Source: Clostridium beijerinckii
GTDB taxonomy: Bacteria; Bacillota; Clostridia; Clostridiales; Clostridiaceae
DNA: 64,000 nucleotides
NCBI RefSeq assembly: GCF_036699995.1
Contig: NZ_CP144906.1
Coordinates: 3,793,001-3,857,000 of the forward strand
Direction: 5' to 3'
A program made the position numbers and the translations under genes. Positions 7,724 to 17,023 of the stretch are shown here, one piece after another (the stretch's first letter is position 1; every line of letters begins with the position of its first letter). The notes under the pieces are model-generated. The model saw only the letters and a list, made by a program, of their open reading frames with translations. It ran no database searches and was not told where the DNA came from.

Positions 7724-8605
7724 TTAATTATTAATGGTAGAAATAAACTTATCAGTTAAATTAGATATCTTTTCATTCTTACGTGTACAAATAACAATCT
7801 CATTTTTTATATTAGCATTATCTACATAAATTCTGGTCAACTTCCCCATATCAATAAATTCTTTAGCAGCAATTGATGAACAAAAACTCACACCATATCC
7901 AGAAGTAGATGCCATAAGAGTTTCATGTAGCCCATTAAATTCAAGGGCTATGTCAGGTACTTTACTACTACTAATGTGGCAAAGTGATTCCAAAAGCACC
8001 CTAGCATAACTTCCTTTTTCCCGCATTATAAATGGTTCTAACATAATATTATCTAGACTAACCTTTTTGTTTGCATATTTATGATTTGGTGAAGCTACAA
8101 ACCATAAATCATCATCCATTATTTTAATGGTATCAATTCTATCCGTATATTTCATTGCTCCACTCCCTAGAACTGCAACATCTACTTTATATGAGATAAG
8201 ATGATCAATGGCTTCTTCAGTATTTAATGTATTAATCTCAACATTTATATCTTTATTCTCTTTCTTTAATTTAGCCGCCCACATTGGTATTAGAAAATTT
8301 GTTGAAAGATAATTTCCTGCTATTTTTAATGTACCATTTTTACCTTTTTTATAATTATCTATTAATGATTCCATTCTATTCTCTATTTTAAAAACTGCAT
8401 CTGCTTCTTTTACCAATTGTTCACCTATTTCACTTAAACAAATGCCTCTGCCCCGTGGTAAGAATAATGTAATATCATTTTCTCTTTCAAACTTTTTAAT
8501 TTGTGATGTGATTGCTGGCTGACTAATTTTTAATTGCTCTGATGCAACTGTTACACTTCCAGCTTTAGCTACCATATAAAACAATCTTAATCCATGTAAA
8601 TTCAT
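7724..8605 (-). CDS. LysR-family regulator, 293 aa
   Basis: LysR-type transcription factor. The N-terminal helix-turn-helix (GLRLFYMVAKAGSVTVASE, then LKISQPAITSQIKKFE) occupies about residues 4-42, followed by an effector-binding domain of the usual length. The start is taken at the ATG beginning MNLHGLR because GGAGAAAGT lies just before it; an ATG five codons earlier lacks a site. It is divergent from the histidine phosphatase gene at 8738, about 130 bases away, a common target arrangement, but the inducer is unknown. Confidence 0.92.
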   Translation of the reverse strand: MNLHGLRLFYMVAKAGSVTVASEQLKISQPAITSQIKKFERENDITLFLPRGRGICLSEIGEQLVKEADAVFKIENRMESLIDNYKKGKNGTLKIAGNYLSTNFLIPMWAAKLKKENKDINVEINTLNTEEAIDHLISYKVDVAVLGSGAMKYTDRIDTIKIMDDDLWFVASPNHKYANKKVSLDNIMLEPFIMREKGSYARVLLESLCHISSSKVPDIALEFNGLHETLMASTSGYGVSFCSSIAAKEFIDMGKLTRIYVDNANIKNEIVICTRKNEKISNLTDKFISTINN

Positions 8606-8737
8606 ACTTTCTCCATTCATACATCTTATTTATGAATATAATAATAACATATATTATACATATAGATTTTGTTTTGATATACTCTCTTTATAAATTATTG
8701 CCGGCATTTTTTATACTAAAATATTTAGGAGCGAACT

Positions 8738-9355
8738 ATGGGACAAACTATTTTATATTTAATTAGACATGGACAAACAAAATGGAATCTAGAAAAACGA
8801 ATGCAAGGCCATAAAGATTCCCCTTTAACTGAATTTGGCATATCTCAAGCTCAAAAATTGCGTGATAGACTTATTAATGAAAAAATTGATTTAATATACT
8901 CTAGTGAAAGCAAACGTGCTTATGATACAGCTAAAATCATTCAGCATAATCGAAACATTCCTATAAACATAAAGAAAGAATTAAAAGAAATCCATATGGG
9001 AAAATGGGAGGGCATGAATCAAACAGATATTATTAATAAATATCCTGAAACTTGGGAAAATTTTTGGAATAACCCTTCTGTATATGTTCCAACTGATGAA
9101 GGAGAATCTTATGAAGAATTAAAAGCTAGGGTCATCCCATCAATTGAAGAAATTATTAATTTAAATCAAGGCAAAAGTATTGTTATTGTTACACATAGAA
9201 TTACCTTAAAAGTTATCATGTCACATTTCATAAATCAAAATATATGTGATATTTGTAGAAATCCAGATATAGAATCGGCTAGCCTTTCAAAAATACACTT
9301 AGAAAATGGAGTCTTCAAAATACTATTATACGGAGATATATCTCACTATAAATAG
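8738..9355 (+). CDS. histidine phosphatase family protein, 205 aa
   Basis: Phosphoglycerate-mutase-like phosphatase. The catalytic RHG is at residues 10-12 (LIRHGQTKWNLEKRMQG), the phosphate-pocket Arg lies in SSESKRAYDTAKI, the acid/base Glu in EIHMGKWEG, and the second His in VIVTHRITLKVIM. Length and motifs fit the CobC/GpmB-type group acting on small phosphoesters. It does not look like a glycolytic mutase. Start ATG follows TTAGGAGCGAACT. A convergent terminator follows the stop. Confidence 0.92.
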   Translation: MGQTILYLIRHGQTKWNLEKRMQGHKDSPLTEFGISQAQKLRDRLINEKIDLIYSSESKRAYDTAKIIQHNRNIPINIKKELKEIHMGKWEGMNQTDIINKYPETWENFWNNPSVYVPTDEGESYEELKARVIPSIEEIINLNQGKSIVIVTHRITLKVIMSHFINQNICDICRNPDIESASLSKIHLENGVFKILLYGDISHYK

Positions 9356-9401
9356 AAATTATTTAGCCTAAAATACTTTTATTTTAATTAATATAATGAA
9401 A

Positions 9402-9433
9402 GGCAGATTAAACACCTCTATTTAACCTGCCTT
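9402..9433. terminator. bidirectional terminator between convergent genes
   Basis: AGGCAGATTAAA and TTTAACCTGCCT form a near-perfect stem between the plus-strand phosphatase and the minus-strand small gene at 9445. Confidence 0.65.
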
Positions 9434-9444
9434 CATCTCTTCTT

Positions 9445-9654
9445 TTAAATCAAGCTGACTTTTTTCTTAATTATCCCTTCATTTTTAGCTTGAACTAATA
9501 ATTTATTATGTATCATTCTAGTTTTATTTATATCCACTAGAAAATCTTTATTATCCTCATATATAAGGTCTTTATATTCTGTAGCTTGATCATGTAGAAC
9601 TTCTAATGCCTGTAATATTGTTAACATTTCAATCTCATTTAATTTTATTTCCAT
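9445..9654 (-). CDS. hypothetical protein, 69 aa
   Basis: Small soluble, helical, charged protein (IKLNEIEMLTILQALEVLHD) without cysteines or membrane segments. No family recognised. The start is the ATG of MEIKL because AGGTGG lies at the right distance before it; an upstream in-frame GTG overlaps that site. Flanked by a terminator on one side and its own leader on the other, so probably an independent gene. Confidence 0.65.
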   Translation of the reverse strand: MEIKLNEIEMLTILQALEVLHDQATEYKDLIYEDNKDFLVDINKTRMIHNKLLVQAKNEGIIKKKVSLI

Positions 9655-9870
9655 ATAAACCACCTGATAAATTTTATTTCAAATTATCTATATGGCTATA
9701 TTCGTAAATTTATATAATTACTTTTACTTTTTCGTAACAAAAATTACGACAAAAAAATACAGCCAACTAGTGGTTGCACAATTAATTAAGGTATACTAAT
9801 GAAAAATTTTTCACAAGATTTATTATAATATGTTTTTCTGAACACTAGCTTAACAGCTAAAATATTCTTA

Positions 9871-10263
9871 TTAATTCTCTACTATAAATTTATCTTCATT
9901 TAAAATATGCTTGTCTATCCAATCTACAACAAATTCTAATATCTTCTTTACTGACTCATCTTGATTTAGATCTATTTCGTATAAATCAATATTATCAATG
10001 GATTTTATAAAATCTTCATGTATTACTTTATGTGATAAGAATTTTTTATATCCTATACTCAACATATATTCCTCTTCAGATTTAAAATGAAATATAGTAT
10101 ACTCTTTTAATTCCCCAAGTATTTCAGTAATTCTATCATACTTATCAAGTATAAAATCATTTGTTAATAGTTTATAAGCACGATCTGCTATTTCAAATAA
10201 TTTTTCATGCTGCTCATCAATTCGTTTTACCCCAATTTCATAATCCGCTTTCCATTTTACCAT
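9871..10263 (-). CDS. bacteriohemerythrin, 130 aa
   Basis: Single-domain hemerythrin-like O2-binding diiron protein, common in anaerobes for oxygen sensing or storage. Iron-ligand motifs appear in family order: IDEQHEKLF (His 19), FHFKSEEEYM, HKVIHEDF, and WIDKHILNEDK near the end. The ATG is chosen over an adjacent TTG, with GAGGTGATTTG before it. It stands alone and is not fused to a chemoreceptor. Confidence 0.93.
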   Translation of the reverse strand: MVKWKADYEIGVKRIDEQHEKLFEIADRAYKLLTNDFILDKYDRITEILGELKEYTIFHFKSEEEYMLSIGYKKFLSHKVIHEDFIKSIDNIDLYEIDLNQDESVKKILEFVVDWIDKHILNEDKFIVEN

Positions 10264-10363
10264 CAAATCACCTCAAGTAACAAAATTCTCTAATATTTTA
10301 TCATATTGTGGCAATATATTATATATTCTTAATACTTAATGACTTTGGAAATATAGAGTGTAC

Positions 10364-10861
10364 TTAAAAATCGCTTTTATTCAAACAGTAATAAACCTTA
10401 TCATCATTCGCTTTATCATACTTAAATCCAGATTTCTCAATTACTCTTTTAGACTGATTATTGTTTACAAAGTGAGAACATACAATAGAATCAAGCTCTT
10501 CTTCATTAAAAGCATAATCAAGAACTTGTTTAAACGCTTCTGGCATTAAACCCTGTCCCCAATATTTTTGTGATAAAACACATCCTATTTCTTTTGAATT
10601 TATATCTATTCCTTCTGAATATTTGTGTAATTCAATCCATCCAATTACTTTATTAGTATTTTTTAATTCAACTGCCCATAATGAATCAGAAGAATCTATG
10701 ATAAATTGCTTCAATATCTTTAAGCTCTCTTCTTTGTTATTCTTCACACTAAAGCCTGCTAAATTCGCAACTTTTTCATTTGACATAAATTCATGTAAGT
10801 TATCTAAATCAGAAATTTTCCACGGTCTTAAAACCAATCTATTACTCTCTAATATTCTCAT
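10364..10861 (-). CDS. GNAT acetyltransferase, RimJ/RimL type, 165 aa
   Basis: Acetyl-CoA-dependent N-acetyltransferase of the RimJ/RimL branch. The N-terminus RILESNRLVLRPW is diagnostic, the acetyl-CoA-binding region is CVLSQKYWGQGLMPEAFKQV, and the late motif is NQSKRVIEKSGFKYD. The start is the ATG of MRILES, with GGAGG about 11 bases upstream; an in-frame TTG overlaps that site. Target unknown. Followed by the PEBP gene in the same direction but separately spaced. Confidence 0.88.
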   Translation of the reverse strand: MRILESNRLVLRPWKISDLDNLHEFMSNEKVANLAGFSVKNNKEESLKILKQFIIDSSDSLWAVELKNTNKVIGWIELHKYSEGIDINSKEIGCVLSQKYWGQGLMPEAFKQVLDYAFNEEELDSIVCSHFVNNNQSKRVIEKSGFKYDKANDDKVYYCLNKSDF

Positions 10862-10940
10862 TTCTAATTTATCCTCCAATATTTTGTCTAAATTGCATAT
10901 TCACTTCAGCAAATAAATATGACTTATATTTCCATACTTA

Positions 10941-11444
10941 CTAATTCTTATAAATTCCCTTTAGAGTATATTGCTCCCAAATATGTCCATCCATTTCATG
11001 ATATAATTCATTTAATAAAAATCCTTTTTTTAGATTTAGCAGTTTATCTAAAGCAAAAACATGAAGCTCATAAACATGTGCTTTGTCTGGTGGTGTCATA
11101 CCACCATAATAACAAGAAAGTTCTTTTGATTGCTGATTACCCTGCAAGCTAGTCCAGCTATTTGTGCCTTGTATAAAATCCTCTGTTGTCTGGCTCTCAT
11201 TATCTTTCAATTCACTCCTTGTAATATTGGCTGCAAGCCAATGTATCCAAGCAAAACCTCCTGTTACTGGATAGGCATCTTTATCTTCTAATATTATTGC
11301 AAATGACGCAGTATTTACTGGAGCATTTTCAATTTTTAATGGAAGAGAAAAAGTTGGAACTCCATTCTCATTAAAATGTTCTCCACGACTGCCATATTTA
11401 TCTTGAATAATCCCATTTATAATACCTGCACTTGTTGCTATCAT
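10941..11444 (-). CDS. YbhB/YbcL family (PEBP-like) protein, 167 aa
   Basis: Phosphatidylethanolamine-binding-protein fold, the bacterial Raf-kinase-inhibitor-like family. Ligand-pocket motifs are visible: ASFAIILEDKDAYP, then FAWIHWLAANI, YYGGMTPPDKAHVYELHVFAL and NELYHEMDGHI. Cytosolic, biochemical role in bacteria unclear. The start ATG of MIATSAG follows TTTGGAGGTAATATAT. It lies downstream of the HxlR gene at 11529, which may control it. Confidence 0.9.
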   Translation of the reverse strand: MIATSAGIINGIIQDKYGSRGEHFNENGVPTFSLPLKIENAPVNTASFAIILEDKDAYPVTGGFAWIHWLAANITRSELKDNESQTTEDFIQGTNSWTSLQGNQQSKELSCYYGGMTPPDKAHVYELHVFALDKLLNLKKGFLLNELYHEMDGHIWEQYTLKGIYKN

Positions 11445-11528
11445 ATATATTACCTCCAAAGCTATTATTTATAGGCAAATTATAGCAAAGAGCTTTTATA
11501 ACGTAAATTACTAACTTTTTTGTGGGTA

Positions 11529-11894
11529 TTACTCTGGAATAACCTTTTTTTCAATCAATGTCTTTTCCATACCATGTTCCTTTAAGTAATCAATCCCAAT
11601 GGATTGCATGATTTTTAGGGCATCTATAATCTTTATTCCCATATCTATTGTTAAAGAGTATTCCACACGAAGAGGGTAGCCATCAAATGATCTCTTTTCC
11701 ACAAATCCATAATCAATTAATTCTTTTAATTGCTCTAATAGCATTTTTTGATTAATCCCATCAATATCTCTTTCTAACTTAGCTAATGATGTAGGACCTA
11801 ATCGCAATCGCCATAATATAATAGATTTCCATTTTCCTTTAATCATATCGTGTACTAGTTCTAAAGGACACGTATATTCTTCTCTTATTTTCAT
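11529..11894 (-). CDS. HxlR-family regulator, 121 aa
   Basis: Winged-helix HxlR-type repressor/activator. The signature CPLELVHDMIKGKWKSIIL is at residues 9-27, and the recognition region LERDIDGINQKMLLEQLKEL and wing RVEYSLT follow. It lacks the extra cysteine patterns of redox-sensing members except the family Cys 9. Start ATG follows TAGGAGATACA. It precedes the PEBP gene by about 85 bases in the same direction. Confidence 0.9.
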   Translation of the reverse strand: MKIREEYTCPLELVHDMIKGKWKSIILWRLRLGPTSLAKLERDIDGINQKMLLEQLKELIDYGFVEKRSFDGYPLRVEYSLTIDMGIKIIDALKIMQSIGIDYLKEHGMEKTLIEKKVIPE

Positions 11895-11925
11895 TGTATC
11901 TCCTAAAAATAAATTCTTATTTATA

Positions 11926-12684
11926 CTACCTTTGCAGGTAATTCACTTTTATATAATCAATCCATTTATCTTGAAGCTCCTCTTCTGTCATTCCAAAAAT
12001 CTCCACAATACTATTGGGTGTCTTTATTAAGTTTCGCAACTTTTCATACCCAAATAGTTTAATTATTGATTCTACTATGGTATATGAGTATTGATATCCA
12101 TTACGTGCAAAAAAAGTTTCAAAATCCGCTCCTGTATCTAGTTCTTTAAATGTAGGAATAATATTATTTTCTAATCCATTTTTGACAGTTTTTATTATCC
12201 AGTTTTCATTATTGTCTTTTGCTTCATAACATGCTATTCCTTCATTTAGCCATCTAGGTGTATTATCATTTATCTTATTTACTATCATGTGTACAAATTC
12301 GTGAACTGCTGTATTTAATACGTTATAAAAATCAGAACCTGGTGGTGGATTTAAAGGTGATGCTATTACAATTTTCCCCACCCCAATTCCGCCTCTCACC
12401 CAGTCAGGCGCATTTGGAAATCCTAATGCAATATGAAGTTCATTATGGTCTGGGTGTATTTCTATAGTTAATTTTTCGTTAAGTTGCATATTTAAGTTAT
12501 TAGTAATCCTATTATAGTTATCTTCAAGGACATTAGAGACTTTATCTATACATTCTTTATCAAATTGAGTATAACAAATTATGAAATTTTGAGTTTCTTT
12601 TCTTAAATTTAGTTTATAATCTTTCTCTCTATTAACATTTTTAATTTCTAGATTATCTAAGGATCCCTCTACTTTTCCTGCCAT
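11926..12684 (-). CDS. peptidase MA-like zinc metalloprotease, 252 aa
   Basis: Predicted gluzincin metalloprotease. The zinc site HEFVH is at residues 128-132, and PRWLNEGIACYEA follows with Glu 148 as the likely third ligand, the pattern of the peptidase-MA-like family. There is no signal peptide, so it is probably cytosolic. Start ATG follows AAAGGGGTAAAATTAAA. The HxlR gene lies about 30 bases beyond its stop, so cotranscription is possible. Substrate unknown. Confidence 0.85.
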   Translation of the reverse strand: MAGKVEGSLDNLEIKNVNREKDYKLNLRKETQNFIICYTQFDKECIDKVSNVLEDNYNRITNNLNMQLNEKLTIEIHPDHNELHIALGFPNAPDWVRGGIGVGKIVIASPLNPPPGSDFYNVLNTAVHEFVHMIVNKINDNTPRWLNEGIACYEAKDNNENWIIKTVKNGLENNIIPTFKELDTGADFETFFARNGYQYSYTIVESIIKLFGYEKLRNLIKTPNSIVEIFGMTEEELQDKWIDYIKVNYLQR

Positions 12685-12846
12685 TTTAATTTTACCCCTT
12701 TAATGATATTTTTACATATAAACACATATCTTTATGTAGAAATCATATTTATTCAATAATAATACAACTTCTCTATATATTAATTTTAAATTTTCAATAA
12801 TATTATAGAATTGTATATTTGTTTCATAACCATTCTAACTATCTTT

Positions 12847-13332
12847 CTATACAAATTTAAAATAATTAATTACAATAAGAATCATCAAAATAAAAAATAT
12901 AAAATAATCAGAAACCATTGCAAACATCTCATCTTTTCTTCTCATCTTACTAAAAAGATGTAAGCAACCTGCTAGTCCAAAATATATTCCACCTGCTACA
13001 GCTGCTGTTAATTGAAATTCTGGAAACGGAAGTGATAATATTCCAATCATGCCTAAACTTATATTCGCAAACCCAACTTCCCTAACAATGCGAAAACTGT
13101 TCTCTTCATTTACTTTAAATATTTCTTTTGCTGTAAATGAAGGATTTATTGATTGCTTTAATCCTGCTGTAAGTAATCTTAATCCAACTCCAGAGAAAAC
13201 AAACCATTTAAAAATCAAGCTAAAAGGACCAATTTCAGATTTATTAATTAGAATATTAACTGTAGACGCAATTACAGGTAGAAGTATAAAAAATATAATT
13301 ACTGATATTTCATATAAATCAATTTTCTTCAT
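12847..13332 (-). CDS. four-helix membrane protein (DUF6790-like), 161 aa
   Basis: Integral membrane protein with about four hydrophobic segments (residues 8-28, 38-58, 90-120, 140-160). Between segments 2 and 3 is the loop LKQSINPSFTAKEIFKVNEEN, and GFANISLGMIGI begins the third. It resembles the family I know as DUF6790, function unknown. Start ATG follows GGGAGAGAATAA. Confidence in the family name is moderate. Confidence 0.75.
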   Translation of the reverse strand: MKKIDLYEISVIIFFILLPVIASTVNILINKSEIGPFSLIFKWFVFSGVGLRLLTAGLKQSINPSFTAKEIFKVNEENSFRIVREVGFANISLGMIGILSLPFPEFQLTAAVAGGIYFGLAGCLHLFSKMRRKDEMFAMVSDYFIFFILMILIVINYFKFV

Positions 13333-13403
13333 TTATTCTCTCCCTCCTATATTTAAATCTTTGTATATAATGATAAATCTGTAAATAACTTTTAGATTGA
13401 AAT

Positions 13404-13940
13404 TTAACGATATTTGCGATAATAGAAGTAACTATCACTCTCCATATTAGGTTGTTTGTGACCAATTGGAGTTCTTTTCTCAAACAATTTAAATTGCGCT
13501 TTTTCGGCCACTTTACATGACGCAATATTTTCACAATCGATAGTAAGAATCATATATGGAATGTCTGATACGCTTATGCACCATTCATACAATGCTCTTA
13601 GTGCTTCTGTTGCATATCCATTTCCAGCATGATCTTCATCTATAAAATATGCCATTTCAACTTCATTTAGTGTATCTTCTAATCCCATTCCAACCATGCC
13701 AATTAACTCATCTGTTTCCTTTAATGTCACAGCATATCTTTTATTTTCATAAATATCCTTTGAATCCTTTTGTGTCTTAAGCCAATCAATGTAGCCTGAA
13801 AGCCTTCCTTTAACAGTGCTATTTTCAGACCAGTCTTTCATAAACCTTATTACATCTTTTTGCCATATGATTTTCATTAAATTTTCTTTATCTTTATGTT
13901 GAAAATCACGAATAATTAATCTCTCTGTATTTATTAGCAT
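13404..13940 (-). CDS. GNAT acetyltransferase, RimJ/RimL type, 178 aa
   Basis: Opens with the RimJ/RimL pattern INTERLIIRDF and carries EVEMAYFIDEDHAGNGYATEAL as acetyl-CoA-binding region and CENIASCKVAEKAQFKLFEK as the late motif. The start is the ATG of MLINTE, since GAGGTG lies 6 bases ahead and the in-frame GTG three codons earlier overlaps it. Only about 15 bases follow the ABC permease gene, so it is probably the third gene of that operon; its target is unknown. Confidence 0.88.
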   Translation of the reverse strand: MLINTERLIIRDFQHKDKENLMKIIWQKDVIRFMKDWSENSTVKGRLSGYIDWLKTQKDSKDIYENKRYAVTLKETDELIGMVGMGLEDTLNEVEMAYFIDEDHAGNGYATEALRALYEWCISVSDIPYMILTIDCENIASCKVAEKAQFKLFEKRTPIGHKQPNMESDSYFYYRKYR

Positions 13941-13955
13941 ATTTTTCACCTCATC

Positions 13956-14660
13956 TTAAAATAATACTTTTTTCATTCTCTTTATTAATATAAAACTCTC
14001 TATAAAAATATAAATTATCATAATAATTAATGGCATAATTAAATTAGCTATATTAAAATGCATAAGATCTAAATATGCTGTTGAAACTTCATTTATAGGA
14101 GGAAAAATCCACATCACATATTTTGAATATGGAACCTCATTAATTACTGGTCCTTTAATTATACTCATTAATACAATAAAGATTGCACCTAGTATGGCCA
14201 TTTTTCTATTTGATATTATTCTTGGTTGCAATAGCATTCCAATTAATGCTCCTATTATTGATAAAAACATGTGGATAATAAATGAAACAAATATATCGCT
14301 GAATGTAACAGGATATTTAAAAACACTACAAATAGTAGGAATTCCAATAGACAGTGTAGAAAAAAATAATCCTACTACACCCATAAAAATAATTTTAGAT
14401 ATCCAGTAGCGTGTATGACTCTTTAACTTTAATATTAAAACTTCTTCCGCAATTAATTCTATATTGCTGCAATAAGTAAAACCAATCCATGTCATTAAAG
14501 CAAAGAGAAAGGCTGCTGAAGATACCATGCTGCCTACAATATCAAGGAATGCTACGGAATAAGAAATTGCCATATATATTATAAAAATAAAAAAAGGCAT
14601 TATATATTTATGAGACTTCATGTACATTTTAAAATTATATTTTAATACTGATATTAACAT
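13956..14660 (-). CDS. ABC transporter permease, 234 aa
   Basis: Very hydrophobic protein with about six membrane segments, of the ABC-2 type permease size. It lies 14 bases after the ATPase at 14675, and the pair forms a complete two-gene exporter or bacteriocin/antibiotic-resistance-type transporter. Between helices it has RYWISKIIFMGVVGLFF and LQPRIISNRKMAILG. No substrate can be inferred. Start ATG is preceded by AAAGGTAAAGGGAACGTAACTT. Confidence 0.85.
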   Translation of the reverse strand: MLISVLKYNFKMYMKSHKYIMPFFIFIIYMAISYSVAFLDIVGSMVSSAAFLFALMTWIGFTYCSNIELIAEEVLILKLKSHTRYWISKIIFMGVVGLFFSTLSIGIPTICSVFKYPVTFSDIFVSFIIHMFLSIIGALIGMLLQPRIISNRKMAILGAIFIVLMSIIKGPVINEVPYSKYVMWIFPPINEVSTAYLDLMHFNIANLIMPLIIMIIYIFIESFILIKRMKKVLF

Positions 14661-14674
14661 AAGTTACGTTCCCT

Positions 14675-15505
14675 TTACCTTTCAAAATACTTTAAAGTAT
14701 AGCCACTATTGATCATTTCTGTTAAAACCCTATTGCTTTCACTTACTTTTGTTTTAAATTCTATATAATCTTCATTTTCATGATAATCGTAGATACCCTC
14801 AATATTTTGAGTTACAAAGGATTTATCTGCTTCTTTTCTGTAAAAAGTCATTGAAGCATATTTATCAGAGCTAATATCTGTCCTTTTGATTTCGAATATT
14901 TTAGAATCTTTAACCTGTAATATTCTACTAGATAATTGATCTATTAAAAATACTTCGTGACATGACATTATTACTGTAACGCCATCTTTTATAAGCTCTC
15001 TTACCATTCTAATAAACGTTTTTTGTGAATCACTGTCCTGTCCAGATAGTGGTTCATCTAATAACAAAATATCTGGTTTTGACAAAAGTGCCTGAACTAC
15101 CGAAATCTTCTGCAGGGTTCCTTTAGATAAGTTTTTCATAGAAGTGTTTATCATATTTTCTAAGTTAAACTCCTTATATAAGTAATTAGTTTTCTTCAAA
15201 AAATCATCTTTTGATATTCCTTCTATTTCCCCTATTAGCTTAATATATTCACCTGCTTTTATATTAAGCTGCGAAAAATTCTCCGGAATATAATTAAATT
15301 TAAGATTTTTGTCTCGAATAACCTCACCAGAAGTTATACTTGTAAGACCGCACAAAATCTTTATTAACGTGCTTTTCCCCATACCATTATGCCCCGTTAA
15401 AGCAATACTTTCGCCTTTCATTATATCTAAACTTATATCATCAAAAATTAATCTATCATCATATTTTTTCACTAAATTTTTTATTTTTATTATTGGTATA
15501 TTCAT
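14675..15505 (-). CDS. ABC transporter ATP-binding protein, 276 aa
   Basis: ATPase subunit of the ABC exporter encoded with the next gene. Walker A GHNGMGKST is at 38-46, the signature is the variant LSKGTLQK, Walker B is ILLLDEP followed by LSGQD, and the switch His lies in VIMSCHE. The last ~70 residues form a divergent tail typical of YxlF/NatA-like ATPases. It is first in a probable operon: ATPase, permease, GNAT acetyltransferase. Confidence 0.93.
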   Translation of the reverse strand: MNIPIIKIKNLVKKYDDRLIFDDISLDIMKGESIALTGHNGMGKSTLIKILCGLTSITSGEVIRDKNLKFNYIPENFSQLNIKAGEYIKLIGEIEGISKDDFLKKTNYLYKEFNLENMINTSMKNLSKGTLQKISVVQALLSKPDILLLDEPLSGQDSDSQKTFIRMVRELIKDGVTVIMSCHEVFLIDQLSSRILQVKDSKIFEIKRTDISSDKYASMTFYRKEADKSFVTQNIEGIYDYHENEDYIEFKTKVSESNRVLTEMINSGYTLKYFER

Positions 15506-15672
15506 AATATGCCCCCGTTTATCATAATAAGCATGACCATCTTCGTATTATACCACTTTTTACATAATAATAAAAATAATTACAAAATCATAAATTTAAT
15601 ATACAATTTAAAGCTTAATTTATAATGGTTCGATATAACCATTTATTAAATATACCATGTTATATAAATTCT

Positions 15673-15707
15673 AAAATAGTAGCTCCACTAATTGGCTCTA
15701 CTATTTT
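15673..15707. terminator. bidirectional terminator
   Basis: AAAATAGTAG pairs perfectly with CTACTATTTT. It lies just past the stop of the AraC-HD fusion gene (minus strand), before the ABC operon start. Confidence 0.7.
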
Positions 15708-15738
15708 GGAATTTGTCCTATTTCTTATGATCTATATT

Positions 15739-16698
15739 TTAGACATATTTTAATGCTAAATTATCCAATTCAGTTTTCAATTTTGAATTATTAAATTTAG
15801 CTGCAATTGGGAAAAATATCTCTATAGTTTCTTTAGCCTTTTCATTCCATCTTTGTGAATCCATAAATTCTATTGTCCTCATATTATGAAGACGATCTGC
15901 TAATTTTATCATAATAGCATGCTCATCAAAGGATTCTTTATTTATTATCTTTGAATATCTGTCATTAAAATTAGTTACATCATCTATCATCTTTGCAATT
16001 TTTACTGAGAAACTTTCTTCTACTTCTTTTAATGTCACTCCAGTTTTTTCTTCAATTATGTCATGCAATAAACCTGCTATAATTGTTTCTTCATCAGCCT
16101 CCATTTCAGCTAATATGATCGCAACATTGATAGCATGTGTGACATAATCTTCACCTGATTTTCTCTTTTGACCTTTATGAGCTGATAAAGCTAAATTATA
16201 TGCCTTTTCTAACATTTTGAAATCATCAAATATTTTATTACTTCTAATAGTTTCAATTAAAAAACTATATAATTCTTTTGGTTCTTTATAATTTTCAGTC
16301 CCTTTTAAATATATATTCGCGCTTTCATATACTTTATTTTGCTTCATATAAAAATCACCGCCTTCAAATAATCTTTGAATATAAATAGCATGAATAAATG
16401 TAGGTGAAAAGCCATATTTTCTTCTAAAAGCTTTCGTAAATCCACTATGAGTTTCATATCCATACTCAATTGCAACATCTAGTATTCTTTTTCCTAGCAT
16501 AATATCTTCAGTAGCCCTAAAAAGTTTTCTATCCTTTACATACTCCATAAGAGATACACTCATTTGTTCCCTAAATATCCTTGAGAAATGATATGTTGAA
16601 TATCCCATTTTTTTAGAAATGCATTCTACTGTTAGCTTTTCTGTAATATTATCTTCAATATATTGAAGACATAAAAGAATAACCTCATTATATTTCAA
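15739..16698 (-). CDS. AraC DNA-binding domain fused to (p)ppGpp-hydrolase-like HD domain, 319 aa
   Basis: Residues 1-105 are an AraC-type double helix-turn-helix (LTVECISKKMGYSTYHFSR; ILDVAIEYGYETHSGFTKAF; KYGFSPT). Residues 165-290 are an HD domain of the RelA/SpoT hydrolase type. Its conserved positions are Arg 179, His 188, His 212-Asp 213, Glu 216, Asp 268 and Asn 272 (KLADRLHNMRT). The spacings R-to-H (9) and H-to-HD (24) equal those of Rel hydrolases; one acidic residue after HD is Glu 217 where Asp is usual. No synthetase domain is present. Possible role: alarmone or nucleotide hydrolysis linked to transcription control. The start is a TTG behind AAGGGGGGAGAGCA. Confidence 0.85.
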   Translation of the reverse strand: MKYNEVILLCLQYIEDNITEKLTVECISKKMGYSTYHFSRIFREQMSVSLMEYVKDRKLFRATEDIMLGKRILDVAIEYGYETHSGFTKAFRRKYGFSPTFIHAIYIQRLFEGGDFYMKQNKVYESANIYLKGTENYKEPKELYSFLIETIRSNKIFDDFKMLEKAYNLALSAHKGQKRKSGEDYVTHAINVAIILAEMEADEETIIAGLLHDIIEEKTGVTLKEVEESFSVKIAKMIDDVTNFNDRYSKIINKESFDEHAIMIKLADRLHNMRTIEFMDSQRWNEKAKETIEIFFPIAAKFNNSKLKTELDNLALKYV

Positions 16699-16890
16699 TG
16701 CTCTCCCCCCTTAATTCCACGTGGTAATTATATTATAAATCTATTACTTATTTATTGTTGTTCCACTTTTGCTATAATAATGATAAATTGAAATTGTTGT
16801 ATAAATCTATTTACTTATTACAAATAAGTAAATGAATTTGTAATAATCAAAGAATAGCCTGACAATAGCATATATTGAACAATAAAATAA

Positions 16891-16922
16891 ACCCAACAGA
16901 AAACTTATATTCTCTGTTGGGT
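16891..16922 (-). terminator. terminator of the cytidine deaminase gene
   Basis: ACCCAACAGA and TCTGTTGGGT form a 10-bp stem. On the minus strand it is followed by TTTATTTTATT, about 100 bases past the cdd stop. The rest of the 16699-17023 gap shows nothing else. Confidence 0.7.
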
Positions 16923-17023
16923 ACAGCTTTATATATAAATAATTATTTTGCAGTTCTAATACATATTTCATTAAAAATAAAGGATGAACTATATTATTTA
17001 GGACTTATATAATATTAATAATT

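Noticed and set aside
8605..8620. Upstream ATG as start of the LysR gene
   Set aside because: GGAGAAAGT precedes the ATG at 8605 at the right distance, and the upstream ATG has no comparable site.
13049..13384. 111-codon plus-strand frame opposite the four-helix membrane protein
   Set aside because: No ribosome site; hydrophobicity mirrors the real gene on the other strand.
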